Of a DNA stretch of 64,000 nucleotides, positions 49,926 through 58,868 are shown one piece after another; position 1 is the stretch's first letter; the number at the start of each line of letters is the position of its first letter. The DNA comes from Janibacter melonis (GTDB lineage Bacteria; Actinomycetota; Actinomycetes; Actinomycetales; Dermatophilaceae). Below the pieces are notes generated by a model. That model saw only the letters and a list, made by a program, of their open reading frames with translations. It ran no database searches and was not told where the DNA came from. The stretch lies in contig NZ_JAJBZM010000002.1 of the NCBI RefSeq assembly GCF_020567375.1, forward strand, positions 915,529 to 979,528, given 5' to 3'. Both the position numbers and the translations under genes were made by a program.

Positions 49926-51344
49926 GTGAACTCCGCTGACGCGGGTCCGCAGGGGAGCGAAGGGAGCACCGTGCCGAGCAGTGACGTGCCGGGCCGCCGG
50001 TCGGCCCTCCTCGCCGTCGGCGCCCTCCTCCTCGTGACGATCATCGGCACGATGTCGAACAACATCGTCAACGTCCCCCTCCGTCAGGTCGCGGCGGACT
50101 TCGACGAGCCCGTCGCCTACGCGGTGCTGTGCGTCAGCGCCTTCAGCCTCATGCTGGCCATCACCCTGCCCCTCACCGGCTGGCTCGGTGACCGCTTCGG
50201 GCGCAAGCGGGTGCTCGTCGCCTTCCTCGCCCTCATGTGCGCCTCGCAGCTGGCCGCCGCGCTCGCGCCGAACCTGCCCTTCCTCATCGGCACCCGGGCG
50301 CTGCAGGGGCTGGGCTGCTCCGCGATCCCGCCGCTCGTCATGGGCATCCTCATCGTCGTCTACCCCCAGCAGCGCGGCCGCCTCATGGGGGCCTGGGCCG
50401 CCGCGAACGGCGTCGGCCAGGCGCTCGGACCGCCGGTCGGGGGGATCGTCGCGGACGCCTTCGGGTGGCGGGCGATCTTCGTGCTCGTCGCCGTGCTCAC
50501 CGGCATCGCCCTGGCGGTCATCTCCGCCGCCGTGCCGCGGGTCGAGCCGCGCGAGGCGCCCTTCCACGTCCCCGGGGCCGTGCTGCTCACCGGCGGTGCC
50601 GGCCTCGTCCTGCTCGGGGCGACGCTGCTCAGCCAGCCCGTCGTCGACCGCCGCGTCGACGTCGCGCTCGTCGTCCTCGGCGTCCTCCTCCTCGCAGGCT
50701 TCGTCAGGGTCTCCTACGGCAATCCGCGGGCGCTCATCCCCCTTCGCCTCATCGGGGAGGTGCGCTTCTTCCGCAGCTGCTTCGCCGCCTTCGCCCAGAT
50801 GTTCATGCTCGGTACGAGCCTCGTCGCCGCACCGCTCGTGCTCACCGGTCCGATGGGGCTCAGCCTGAGCCAGGCGGGGGTCATCTTCTTCGCGCTGCCC
50901 GTGATGATGGCCGTCTCGGCGCCGCTCGTCGGACGGGTCGCCGAGCGGTGGTCGCCACGCGGCGTGCTGCGCCTGGGGCTGCTCGGGGTCGTCCTCGTCG
51001 CGCTCGCCAGCGCCGTCGTCGTGAGCGCCGAGGTGCCGCCGCTCGTGCCGCTCGTGCTCTGCCTGCTCCTCGCGGGCGTCGCGATGGCGATGGTCCAGAC
51101 GCCGGCGGCCACCGGGGCGACGCGCTCGCCCGCGGGAGCGATCGGATCCGGGCTGGGTCTTTTCAACCTCACCCGCTTCGCGGGCTCGACGGCCGGCGCG
51201 GCCTGGGTGGCGATGATCGCGCCGTCGGGGCGGATGGGCGTGATCTTCGTCGGGGCCGCGGTCGTCGGGCTCGTCGCGCTGGGCGTGACCTTCGCCGGGC
51301 GCACCCCGGCGCACGAGCCCGACGTCGTCGCCGTCGCGGCCTGA
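49926..51344 (+). CDS. MFS transporter (DHA2-like)
   Basis: A 472-residue major facilitator protein. TM1 has LLLVTIIGTMSNNIVNVPLRQVA (in part), motif A is GWLGDRFGRKRVLVAF, and motif C lies in NGVGQALGPPVGGIVADAFG. GTG at 49926 is chosen because GAGAGGA (49911-49917) lies eight bases before it. It is convergent with and next to the PucR gene, two bases away, and divergent from the first paralogous transporter. It may import or export the substrate of the catabolic locus, or it may be an unrelated efflux pump. Confidence 0.87.
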   Translation: MNSADAGPQGSEGSTVPSSDVPGRRSALLAVGALLLVTIIGTMSNNIVNVPLRQVAADFDEPVAYAVLCVSAFSLMLAITLPLTGWLGDRFGRKRVLVAFLALMCASQLAAALAPNLPFLIGTRALQGLGCSAIPPLVMGILIVVYPQQRGRLMGAWAAANGVGQALGPPVGGIVADAFGWRAIFVLVAVLTGIALAVISAAVPRVEPREAPFHVPGAVLLTGGAGLVLLGATLLSQPVVDRRVDVALVVLGVLLLAGFVRVSYGNPRALIPLRLIGEVRFFRSCFAAFAQMFMLGTSLVAAPLVLTGPMGLSLSQAGVIFFALPVMMAVSAPLVGRVAERWSPRGVLRLGLLGVVLVALASAVVVSAEVPPLVPLVLCLLLAGVAMAMVQTPAATGATRSPAGAIGSGLGLFNLTRFAGSTAGAAWVAMIAPSGRMGVIFVGAAVVGLVALGVTFAGRTPAHEPDVVAVAA

Positions 51345-51345
51345 G

Positions 51346-53031
51346 TCAGCCCGACTCGACGGAGTCGCCGACGGCGTCAGCGGTGCGCGCGAGCAGGTCG
51401 AGCTTGAGGGCGAGCCACACGGCGAACTGCGTCTCGGGGTCGCGCAGGTCCTGGGCGACGGCCTTCGAGGCCCGCTCGAGCTTGTAGAGCATCGTGTTGC
51501 GGTGGACCTGGAGGTCGCGGGCGGCCTGGGTGAGGTTGCCGCCGGCCTCGATGTAGGTCTCCACGGCCTCGTCGAGGTCCCCGCTCGCCTCACGAAGGGG
51601 GGAGACGAGCTCGTGCGCGTAGGCCCGGCCGCGCGGGTCGAGGGCGAGGTCGAGCAGGGTGGCGTAGACCCTCATGTCGGTGAAGCCGGCCGGCTCGCCG
51701 ACCCCGAGCTGGGCGGCGAGGGCGAGGGCGATGCGCGCCTCGCGATAGCTCTCGTTGATGCGCATCGCCCCGTCGACGGGGCGGCCGTAGGTGACGAGGA
51801 TGGCCCGGTCGGTCTCGGGCTGGAGACGCCGGTGCAGGGCGGTGGCGTAGCCCGCGAGCTCGCTCGTGCCGTTGTCGTGTCCGGAGCGCCGGGCGGGGGC
51901 CACCTCGCGCACGACGGCGATGACGTCGCCGACGACGGCGGACAGGGCGGCCCGCTCCTCGGCGCCGCGCAGGCGCAGGGCCTCACGGGCCATGTTGGCC
52001 AGGCGCTGGGGCGAGTCGTTGTCGGCGATGAGGCCGCGGGCCTGGAGCACGACGACGCCGTAGCGGCGGTCGACGGGGAAGCGGCGGTGCGCCGCTCGGG
52101 CGGAGAGGTCGGCGGAGTTCGAGAAGCGGCCGTGGAGCAGGGCGTGGACGAAGTTGCCGCGGGCGCGCTCCTCGGCGCGCTCGACGCTGCGGGTGCGCAG
52201 CATCTCGGTGGCGACGATGCCGACGGCCTGCTGGAGAGCGATGGTGCGCGTCGCGACGTCGTGCCCGGCGGGCTGCGGGTCGTCGTCGACGAGGACCAGC
52301 CAGCCCTCCGAGCGCTCGGCGACGCTCACCTCGGCGCTGAGGACGTGCACGGGGATCCCCTTCGCCTCGGCCTGCTGCTCGTGGACGAGGTGGTGGTCAC
52401 TGCTCAGGGGGGCGGGCCGCCCCGGGTGCGCCGTGACCTGCCGGGCGATCGAGCCCGCGGTCGTCGAGTCGAGCCAGGGCTCCTGGTCGCGGGCTACGGC
52501 GTGCAGCGAGCTCGTCGCGTCGAGGAAGGCGACGGCGCAGCCCGTGAGGCGCTCGAGCTGCTGGCAGATCGCCTCGACGCCGCTGCCGCGGTGCAGGTGC
52601 ACGGCGAGGGTCTCGTGGACGCGGGTGGCGTAGCGCAGGACGTGGCTCTCGTGGGCGAGCGCGAGCTGGGCGACGAGCCGCACGACGGCGTCGACCGACG
52701 CGCCGGCGCGGAAGCCGACGACCGGCAGCGGCGAGCCGGGGCCGGCGGCTCGCCAGCGCTCCTCGTCGGGCTCGCGGACGAGGACGGCGACCGCGCCGCG
52801 ACGGGCCAGCGGGTCGAGGTGCGCGGGGGAGAGGTCGCGGTCGTCGCCGACGACGACGGTGCGGTGCAGGTCGCTCTCGTTGGCGAGCACCTCGAGCGCG
52901 GGCCGGGCCCAGTCGACGACCGCGTCGTCCGGCCCGTCGAGGATCGGGCAGGCCGAGCGCAGCAGCGGCTCGGCGAGGACGGAGCGCAGCGTGACCTGCT
53001 CGGCGGCGCCGTCGACGGGGGTCTCCCTCAT
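51346..53031 (-). CDS. PucR family transcriptional regulator
   Basis: A 561-residue regulator. An N-terminal PucR sensory domain (about 12-130, LRSVLAEPLLRSACPILDGP) is followed by a GAF-like/GGDEF-related middle (about 160-420). The C-terminal PucR HTH is AVETYIEAGGNLTQAARDLQ with VHRNTMLYKLERA. PucR proteins control nitrogen-compound catabolism (purines, GABA, amines) in response to pathway metabolites. It diverges from the GlcG-DUF2294-transporter-isochorismatase genes and is the natural regulator of the whole locus up to 63 kb (inference). Confidence 0.94.
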   Translation of the reverse strand: MRETPVDGAAEQVTLRSVLAEPLLRSACPILDGPDDAVVDWARPALEVLANESDLHRTVVVGDDRDLSPAHLDPLARRGAVAVLVREPDEERWRAAGPGSPLPVVGFRAGASVDAVVRLVAQLALAHESHVLRYATRVHETLAVHLHRGSGVEAICQQLERLTGCAVAFLDATSSLHAVARDQEPWLDSTTAGSIARQVTAHPGRPAPLSSDHHLVHEQQAEAKGIPVHVLSAEVSVAERSEGWLVLVDDDPQPAGHDVATRTIALQQAVGIVATEMLRTRSVERAEERARGNFVHALLHGRFSNSADLSARAAHRRFPVDRRYGVVVLQARGLIADNDSPQRLANMAREALRLRGAEERAALSAVVGDVIAVVREVAPARRSGHDNGTSELAGYATALHRRLQPETDRAILVTYGRPVDGAMRINESYREARIALALAAQLGVGEPAGFTDMRVYATLLDLALDPRGRAYAHELVSPLREASGDLDEAVETYIEAGGNLTQAARDLQVHRNTMLYKLERASKAVAQDLRDPETQFAVWLALKLDLLARTADAVGDSVESG

Positions 53032-53148
53032 CTGTGCAGTGTAGCCAGGCAGACCCGGCGAAGGTCATGCATTGTGACCATTGAGGACGGCTCGCGAGTA
53101 GGCCAGGCTCGAGGGGTCAGACCCCCCCCATCGCAGCGAAGGACTCTC

Positions 53149-53601
53149 ATGCACCGCATCTACCGGATCACCCTCGACGACGCGTTGCCCGTGCTCGAGG
53201 CGGCCCGCGCCAAGGCGGACGAGATCGGGGTCAAGCAGACGCTGTGCGTCGTCGACGAGAGCGCGAACGTCATCGCCCTGCACCGCATCCCCGGCGCCCG
53301 GCTCACCGGCGTCGACATCTCCATCGCCAAGGCCTTCACCGCCGCCGGCCACGAGCGCCCGACGCACAAGTTCAACGAGGGCCCCGACGGCCCCGCCCTG
53401 CCCGGCAACGAGGCCTTCGGCATCAGCCACATGCTCCCGGGCAAGTTCGCCATCTTCGTCGGCGGCTTCCCGCTCGAGTTCGACGGCCAGATCGTCGGCG
53501 CCATCGGCGTCTCCGGCGGCAACGGCGAGCAGGACAAGGCCGTCGGCGCAGCGGCGATCGAGGCCTTCGCGCGGCACATGGAGCAGAATCCTCCGGCGTG
53601 A
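53149..53601 (+). CDS. GlcG/HbpS family protein
   Basis: A 150-residue alpha/beta protein of the GlcG/HbpS fold. It has ALPVLEAARAKADEIGVKQT, LCVVDESANVIALHRIPGA, SISHM-like GISHMLPGKFAIFVGGFPL and GQIVGAIGVSGGNGEQD. Family members bind heme or small acids and often accompany catabolic operons, where they are thought to aid substrate handling. The ATG at 53149 follows AAGGA. Its stop overlaps the next gene by four bases. Confidence 0.9.
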   Translation: MHRIYRITLDDALPVLEAARAKADEIGVKQTLCVVDESANVIALHRIPGARLTGVDISIAKAFTAAGHERPTHKFNEGPDGPALPGNEAFGISHMLPGKFAIFVGGFPLEFDGQIVGAIGVSGGNGEQDKAVGAAAIEAFARHMEQNPPA

Positions 53602-54059
53602 GCGCGACCACCGGTGACCGACCCGCCCCTGCCCCCGCCCACCGAGCGAGCCCCCGTCCGCTCGGCGAGTGGAAGCAGGAGATCCTGCGGGTCTACAACC
53701 AGGTGAACAAGGAGGTGGCCGGCCTCGGCGTGACCCGTCAGCGGGTGCACGTCGAGGACGACCACCTCCTCGTCGTCGCGACGCACCACCGCCTGCCGGC
53801 GCTGGCGACGATCACGGCCGCCGACCCCTCGCTCGGCCGTCGCGCCGACGTCGCCGTCATCGACGCGGGCAAGGCCCTGCTGCGGGCCCGGCTCGTCGAC
53901 GAGCTCGGCATCGGGGTCCTGTCCGTCCTCAAGGACTACGACCCCGTGGCCGAGGTCGCCGCCACCGTCGTCCTGCTCGCCGCCCCGCTGCCGGTGACCG
54001 GCCGCGGCGCCTCCCGGGGGCCCGACGACACCGTTGTCGGCACGCCCCCCATGTGCTAG
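53598..54059 (+). CDS. DUF2294 family protein
   Basis: A 153-residue soluble protein. After a Pro/Ala-rich start, the core EILRVYNQVNKEVAGLG, VTRQRVHVEDDHLLVVATH and IGVLSVLKDYDPVAEVAATVV matches DUF2294, a family of unknown function found in Gram-positives and archaea. GTG at 53598 overlaps the GlcG stop. The tail after residue 130 is low-complexity. The assignment is by motif memory and therefore moderate. Confidence 0.65.
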   Translation: MSATTGDRPAPAPAHRASPRPLGEWKQEILRVYNQVNKEVAGLGVTRQRVHVEDDHLLVVATHHRLPALATITAADPSLGRRADVAVIDAGKALLRARLVDELGIGVLSVLKDYDPVAEVAATVVLLAAPLPVTGRGASRGPDDTVVGTPPMC

Positions 54060-54247
54060 ACATCGCCTACCTCGCCCCGTGACCGCCGTCAGGCCGGCCA
54101 CCGGGCTGGTCGGAGCATCACCACGAACGGCCGGAAGACCTTCGCCCGAAGACGCTTCCCCGCCCTCGCCGGTGGCGGGCCCCACGGGTCCGCGTGCTGC
54201 CGCGTGCACCCGCACGTGACGCTCACCCGCGCAGGAAGGCCGAGATC

Positions 54248-54298
54248 GTGGACCACCACCGCACCCCCGCCCCGTCGCCCCGAGGCGGCCCCCGATGA
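54248..54298 (+). CDS. Possible 16-residue leader peptide before the transporter
   Basis: GTG at 54248, with AGGAAGG at 54236-54242, opens a 16-codon frame (MDHHRTPAPSPRGGPR). Its TGA (54296-54298) overlaps the transporter ATG at 54295. Translational coupling through a short leader is plausible. The peptide is Pro/Arg-rich and may simply be chance; no similar leader precedes the paralogous transporter. The rest of 54060-54294 shows no gene. Confidence 0.25.
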   Translation: MDHHRTPAPSPRGGPR

Positions 54299-55782
54299 CC
54301 GAGCACGCCCACTGGGTCTACGTCGCAGGCGTCGTCCTGCTCCTCGTCCTCATGGCCGCCCGGCGCTCCGTCGTCGTGCCCGCCGTCCTCGCGACCGCGC
54401 TGACGGCGTGGGCCTTCACCGGGTCCCCCTTCGCCGCCGTCGCCGCGCCCTTCAACGCCCTCACCGTCGCGACGACCGAGCTGCTCAACATCTTCCTCGT
54501 CCTCGCGGTCGTCGGCGCGATGACCGGCGCGCTGCGGGGGATGCACGTCGACACCCTCATGCTCGAGCCGCTCACACGGGTCATGCGCAACGGGCACCTC
54601 GCCTTCGCCGTGCTCTTCGTCGCCTCGTACGTCATGTCGCTCGTCCTGTGGCCGACGCCCACCCTGGCCATCCTCGCCGCCGTGCTCGTGCCGGCTGCCA
54701 TCGCCGCCGGTCTCACGCGGCTCGGCGCGGCGATCGCCGTCGCGCTCTCGGGGCAGGGCATGGCCCTCGCCTCCGACTACGTGATGGGGGTCGCGCCGGA
54801 CATCACGGCGAGCGGGGCGGACCTCGACGCCGGGGTCATCGCCGACCGGGCCCTCCTGCTCTCCTGGGTGGTCGGGGCCGTGGCGGTCGCGCTCGCCTAC
54901 CTCGTCACCGAGCGTGGCCGGCTCGTCGCCCCCGCGACGACGCGTCGGCTCAGCGAGCCCGCTGAGATCGCCGGCGCGGTCTCCGCGGGTCTCACCCGGC
55001 GCGAGACGCACCCGGAGACCGCCCTGCCGCAGCTCGGCGGCAGCGCCGAGGACGCCCCGGAGGTCCGCGAGACGTCACCGCGCCGGCGCCGCGCGGTCGC
55101 CGTGCTCGTGCCCCTCGCCTTCGCGGCGATGGTCCTCGTCCTCGTGCTCTCGCGCTTCACCGACCTCTTCCCGGCGGTCCCCGACCTGTCCGGCGCGGCG
55201 CTCGTCGCCGGGGTCGGCCTGGGCGTCCTCGTCCTCGTCTGCGCCGTGAGCGCCCACTCGCCGCTCGAGGCGGTCTCCGAGCACCTCGTCGACGGCCTCG
55301 TCTTCGCCTTCCGGGCGATGGGCGCGATCCTGCCGGTCGCGGGCTTCGTCCTCATGGGCGTCGGGGACTTCTCCGGCCGGGTGATGTCCCTGCCCGACGG
55401 GGTCGAGACCCCGGCCTTCCTCTTCGACGTCATCCGCTCGATGCAGGAGCACGTGCCCTCCGTCGGCGTCGCCACCTGCCTGGCGCTCATGGTCGCGGGG
55501 ATGCTCATCGGCCTCGACGGCTCGGGGTGGGCGGGTCTGCCGCTCATCGGGTCGCTGTCGGCCGCGCTCGGGCCGGAGTCGGGCATGGACCCCGAGACCC
55601 TCGCCGCGATCGGTCAGAACGCCGCGTCGTGGACAGGCGGCGGCACGCTCGTCGTGTGGTCCTCGCTCGTCGCCGTGGCCGGGGTGACGGGTGTGCCCGT
55701 CGCCGAGCTCGTGCGCCGTCTCTTCGTCCCTGTCGTCTCCGGTCTCGTGTGCGCCACCCTGCTCGCGTCCGTCGTCCTGTGA
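54295..55782 (+). CDS. Polytopic transporter, paralogue of the one at 48188
   Basis: A 495-residue membrane protein with about 12 helices. It shares EHAHWVYVAGVVLLLVLM, TTELLNIFLVLAVVGAMTGA, ALSGQGMALASDYVMGVAPD and GLDGSGWAGLPLIGSLSAAL with the 48188 protein over its whole length. The pair therefore arose by duplication or paired acquisition. The downstream isochorismatase follows eight bases after its stop. It is likely the uptake system for the compound degraded by this locus. Confidence 0.78.
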   Translation: MTEHAHWVYVAGVVLLLVLMAARRSVVVPAVLATALTAWAFTGSPFAAVAAPFNALTVATTELLNIFLVLAVVGAMTGALRGMHVDTLMLEPLTRVMRNGHLAFAVLFVASYVMSLVLWPTPTLAILAAVLVPAAIAAGLTRLGAAIAVALSGQGMALASDYVMGVAPDITASGADLDAGVIADRALLLSWVVGAVAVALAYLVTERGRLVAPATTRRLSEPAEIAGAVSAGLTRRETHPETALPQLGGSAEDAPEVRETSPRRRRAVAVLVPLAFAAMVLVLVLSRFTDLFPAVPDLSGAALVAGVGLGVLVLVCAVSAHSPLEAVSEHLVDGLVFAFRAMGAILPVAGFVLMGVGDFSGRVMSLPDGVETPAFLFDVIRSMQEHVPSVGVATCLALMVAGMLIGLDGSGWAGLPLIGSLSAALGPESGMDPETLAAIGQNAASWTGGGTLVVWSSLVAVAGVTGVPVAELVRRLFVPVVSGLVCATLLASVVL

Positions 55783-55790
55783 GGAGCACC

Positions 55791-56441
55791 ATGACCACCC
55801 CTTCCGTGACCACGACCACCACGACCGAGCCGCTCGCGCTCGTCGTCGTCGACATGCAGCGGGCCTTCCTCGACGCGTCGGTCGGCTTCCGCTTCGCCCC
55901 CGCCGCGCTCGACGTCGTCGAGCCGGTCAACGCGCTGGCCCGCCGGGTGCGCGCGGCGGGCCTGCCCGTCGTCTGGGTCCTCACCACGAGTCGGCCGGGC
56001 ACCGAGGACTGGCCGAGCCTGCGCCGGCTGCTCGGCGACGAGGCGATGGACCGTCGCACCGGCGTGCTCGAGGAGGGCTCGTACGGGCATGCGTTGTGGC
56101 CGCAGATGGACGTCGCGCCACAGGACGCCGTCGTACGCAAGTACCGCTACAGCGCGATGGCCGAGCCGGGCGGCGAGCTCGAGGGCTTCCTGCGCGCCCG
56201 GGGCATCCGTCGGGTCGCGGTCGTCGGCACCCAGACCGACGTGTGCTGCGACGCGACGGCGCGCGACGCGATGATGGCCGGGATCGACGTCGTCCTCGTC
56301 GAGGACTGCCTGGCCGCCGAGACGCCCGAGCGGCACGAGGCAGCGCTCGTCAGCCTGGCGGCAGCCTTCGCCGAGGTCGTCACCTCCGACGAGCTCGGCG
56401 AGCAGCTGGCCCGGTCGGCTGCGCCCGGAGCAGAGCGGTGA
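55791..56441 (+). CDS. Isochorismatase-family amidohydrolase
   Basis: A 216-residue cysteine hydrolase. The triad is visible: Asp in LVVVDMQRAFLDAS, Lys in VRKYRYSAM, and Cys in VGTQTDVCCDATARDAMM. The cis-peptide-bearing GTQTDVCC segment fits amidases such as N-carbamoylsarcosine amidase or ureidoacrylate/biuret hydrolase. The ATG at 55791 has GAGGAGCACC just upstream. Its last 62 bases overlap the convergent RidA gene. It probably hydrolyses an amide or carbamoyl intermediate. Confidence 0.92.
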   Translation: MTTPSVTTTTTTEPLALVVVDMQRAFLDASVGFRFAPAALDVVEPVNALARRVRAAGLPVVWVLTTSRPGTEDWPSLRRLLGDEAMDRRTGVLEEGSYGHALWPQMDVAPQDAVVRKYRYSAMAEPGGELEGFLRARGIRRVAVVGTQTDVCCDATARDAMMAGIDVVLVEDCLAAETPERHEAALVSLAAAFAEVVTSDELGEQLARSAAPGAER

Positions 56442-56853
56442 GCTCGACCTCGACCGGGGCGTCGCCGGGCAGGCTCGCGACGCCGACGGCGGAGCGGGCG
56501 CACAGCCCCCGCTCGCCGAGGTGCTCGACGATCGCGTCCGTCGCGGCGTCGGCGACGGCGCTGTGCTCGGTATACCCGGGCACGGCGTTGACGTAGACCG
56601 TCATCCGCAGCAGGCCGGCGACCGCGTCGAGGTCGCCGGCCTGCGACAGCACGGCGACGAGCGCGTTGCGCGCGGCGATCGCGGCGCCCTCTCGGGCGCG
56701 GTCGAGGTCGACGGCGCCGCCCACCTGCCCGGTGACGACGAGCGTCCCGTCGACCCGCGGCGTCATGCCGGCGGTCGTCACGAGGTCGCCGGCCCGGCTC
56801 GCGGGGACGTAGCGGCCCTGCGGGCGGGGAGGTGCGGGCAGCGGGGTCACCAT
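56380..56853 (-). CDS. RidA/YjgF family enamine/imine deaminase
   Basis: A 157-residue RidA-like protein. It has YVPASRAGDLVTTAGMTPRV near the start, TGQVGGAVDLDRAREGAAIA, VAGLLRMTVYVNAVPGYTEH, and the C-terminal RSAVGVASLPGDAPVEVELTALL containing the conserved Arg (RSAVGV). An Arg-rich tail of about 15 residues extends beyond the normal end and runs into the convergent isochorismatase gene. ATG at 56853 overlaps the GGT stop by seven bases. It likely deaminates imine intermediates of the pathway. Confidence 0.9.
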   Translation of the reverse strand: MVTPLPAPPRPQGRYVPASRAGDLVTTAGMTPRVDGTLVVTGQVGGAVDLDRAREGAAIAARNALVAVLSQAGDLDAVAGLLRMTVYVNAVPGYTEHSAVADAATDAIVEHLGERGLCARSAVGVASLPGDAPVEVELTALLRAQPTGPAARRARRR

Positions 56854-58454
56854 GTGATCGCCATGCCTTCCATGCGGGGGTCGGCGCCGGCGGAGAGCAC
56901 GCCGGTCGTCGGGTCCTTCGAGATGGCCATGGCCGAGCCGCCGGGGCCGAAGACCTGCACCGGGGTCTCGACGACGTCGTGGCCGTCGGCGCGCAGCCGC
57001 GCGATGGTCTGGGGGTCCAGCCCGGCCTCGACCCGGATCTGGGCGGGCGAGCCGACGACGTCGGCGTCCGAGCCCGGGAAGACGCTGAGCCGGGGGAGCG
57101 ACACGGCCTGCTGGGGGTCGAGCCCGTGGTCGACGAGGTGGCTGAGCACCTGCATGTTCCACTGCACCTGGCCGTCCCCTCCGGGGCAGCTGCCGACGTG
57201 GCGCAGCCCGTCGGCGTCGTCGGCGACCCACGCGTTGAGGGTGTGCAGGGGCTTGCGCCGGGGCCGCACCTCGTTGGGGTGGCCCTCGACGAGGTAGGCG
57301 CCGCGGCCGAGCCGGTTGCCGAGGACGACGCCGGTGCCGGGCACGGTGATCCGGGCGCCGAAGGTGAAGGCGAGGGAGTGGATGAAGCTCACGGACCTCC
57401 CTTCGGCGTCGACGCAGACCATGCTCGTCGTGTCGCCGTCGGGGGAGGCGGGGACGGGTCCGGCCGTCGTCAGACCCGCGCGCTGACGGGCGACGCGCTC
57501 GGGGTCGAGCAGCTGGCGCCAGGCGTCGGTGTCGCTCCCGACGAGCGCGTACCGGTCGTCGAAGGCGGCCCGGGCTGCACCGGCGAGCGCGGCCACCGAG
57601 GCGGCGTCGAGCAGGTCGCCGTCGGCGAGCAGCCCGTCGAGCAGGGCGGCCTGGTGGAGCATCATCCAGCCCGCCGAGGGCAGCGGCGTCTGGTGCACGG
57701 TGAGCCCGCGGTACGTCCCGGTGATCGCGGGGGCGGGCTCGACCTGGGCGCCGAGCGCCCACTCTTGCCCGCTGAAGGGGGCTCCGCCGGCGCGCAGGAA
57801 GTCCAGCGTCCGCTCGGCGAGCTCGCCCGTGTACATCGCGAAGGGGTCGTCGGCCAGGACGTCGAGGGTGTCGGCGAGGTCGCGCTGGTGGAGCAGCCGT
57901 CCGACCTCCGGCACCCGGCCGTCGGGCAGGAAGCAGGCCGCGGTCGACGGGTCTGCGGCCAGGGGCTCGCGCCGCTCGGTGATGTCGTAGCGGTTCTTCG
58001 CCGTGCACGCGAAGCCGTGCCGGGCGAGGTCGATGCCGCGGGCCCACAGCTGTGACAAGGGGCGGGTGGCCTCCCGGGCGAGGACGCCGAGCGCCGCGGG
58101 GGCGCCCGGCACCGTGACCGACAGGGGGCCGGTGAGCGGGATCGAGGTGTGCCCGCGGTCGCGGAAGAAGGCGAGGTCGGCCCCGTCGGGGCCGTACCCG
58201 CTCCCGCCGACCGTCCACACGCGGCCGTCCGGCTCGCGCACGACGGCGAAGGCGTCACCCCCGATGCCGCACTGGCCGGGCAGCGCCACCCAGCTCACCG
58301 CGGCCATCGCGAGCGTCGCGTCGACCGCTGTCCCGCCCTCGGCGAGGACGCGCGCGCCCTCCGCCGTGACGAGCGGGTGGCTCGCGCTCACCGCGGCCTG
58401 CCGCCCGAGGACGACCTGCTTGTCCTGGGCGACGGCGGCGACGGGGGAGGGCAT
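56847..58454 (-). CDS. Gamma-glutamyltransferase family protein
   Basis: A 535-residue Ntn-hydrolase. The large-subunit start has ASHPLVTAEGARVLAEGGTAVDA and CGIGGDAFAVV. The autoprocessing Thr begins DTTSMVCVDAEGRSVSFI, followed by the small-subunit residues NEVRPRRKPLHTLNAW and GSCPGGDGQVQWN. No signal peptide is seen, so it acts in the cytosol. It may remove a gamma-glutamyl group or act as an acylase on a pathway intermediate. It is tightly packed between the Rieske and RidA genes. Confidence 0.92.
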   Translation of the reverse strand: MPSPVAAVAQDKQVVLGRQAAVSASHPLVTAEGARVLAEGGTAVDATLAMAAVSWVALPGQCGIGGDAFAVVREPDGRVWTVGGSGYGPDGADLAFFRDRGHTSIPLTGPLSVTVPGAPAALGVLAREATRPLSQLWARGIDLARHGFACTAKNRYDITERREPLAADPSTAACFLPDGRVPEVGRLLHQRDLADTLDVLADDPFAMYTGELAERTLDFLRAGGAPFSGQEWALGAQVEPAPAITGTYRGLTVHQTPLPSAGWMMLHQAALLDGLLADGDLLDAASVAALAGAARAAFDDRYALVGSDTDAWRQLLDPERVARQRAGLTTAGPVPASPDGDTTSMVCVDAEGRSVSFIHSLAFTFGARITVPGTGVVLGNRLGRGAYLVEGHPNEVRPRRKPLHTLNAWVADDADGLRHVGSCPGGDGQVQWNMQVLSHLVDHGLDPQQAVSLPRLSVFPGSDADVVGSPAQIRVEAGLDPQTIARLRADGHDVVETPVQVFGPGGSAMAISKDPTTGVLSAGADPRMEGMAITW

Positions 58455-58855
58455 CAGTCGCGCGGCTTGCGACGGCGCGGGCCGCCGTGCTCGATGTCGG
58501 CCTGGCTGACACCGACGTAGATCTCGCCCTCGTCCTCGCGCACGGGGTAGACGGCGATCGGCTCGGTGGCCGGCGGGTAGATCGGCTGCCCGCCCTCGAG
58601 CTCGAAGACGCTGCCGTGGCACGAGCAGCGGATGCCGTCGTCCTGGAGCTTGCCGCTGCTCAGCAGGCAGTCGAGGTGGGTGCAGTAGTTGCTCGTCGCG
58701 TACGCCTTGCCGCCGAGGCGGGCGACGGCGCACTCGAGCTCGTCGACGTAGAAGCGGCGCACGTAGCCCTCGGGGACCTGCCCGCTGCGGCACACCTTGT
58801 GGAAGACGACCTCCGTGCTGGCGGCGTCGGTGGACTGCTCGATGTTCTCGGTCAT
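58454..58855 (-). CDS. Rieske [2Fe-2S] ferredoxin-like protein
   Basis: A 133-residue protein. Cluster ligands are in SNYCTHLDCLLSSGKL (CxH) and IRCSCHGSVFELEGG (CxxH), with PATEPIAVYPV after them. There is no membrane helix, so it is a soluble electron carrier or small regulatory subunit. The N-terminal 15 residues are acidic. It is one of two Rieske proteins in the operon, this one lying between aldehyde dehydrogenase and GGT genes, and it presumably passes electrons from the FAD reductase to the oxygenase. Confidence 0.92.
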   Translation of the reverse strand: MTENIEQSTDAASTEVVFHKVCRSGQVPEGYVRRFYVDELECAVARLGGKAYATSNYCTHLDCLLSSGKLQDDGIRCSCHGSVFELEGGQPIYPPATEPIAVYPVREDEGEIYVGVSQADIEHGGPRRRKPRD

Positions 58856-58868
58856 GGGGGCCTCGCGA

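Noticed and set aside
54204-54965. Plus-strand frame of 253 codons overlapping the second transporter
   Set aside because: It is an Arg/Ala-rich shadow of the transporter frame, which has matching helices and a full-length paralogue.
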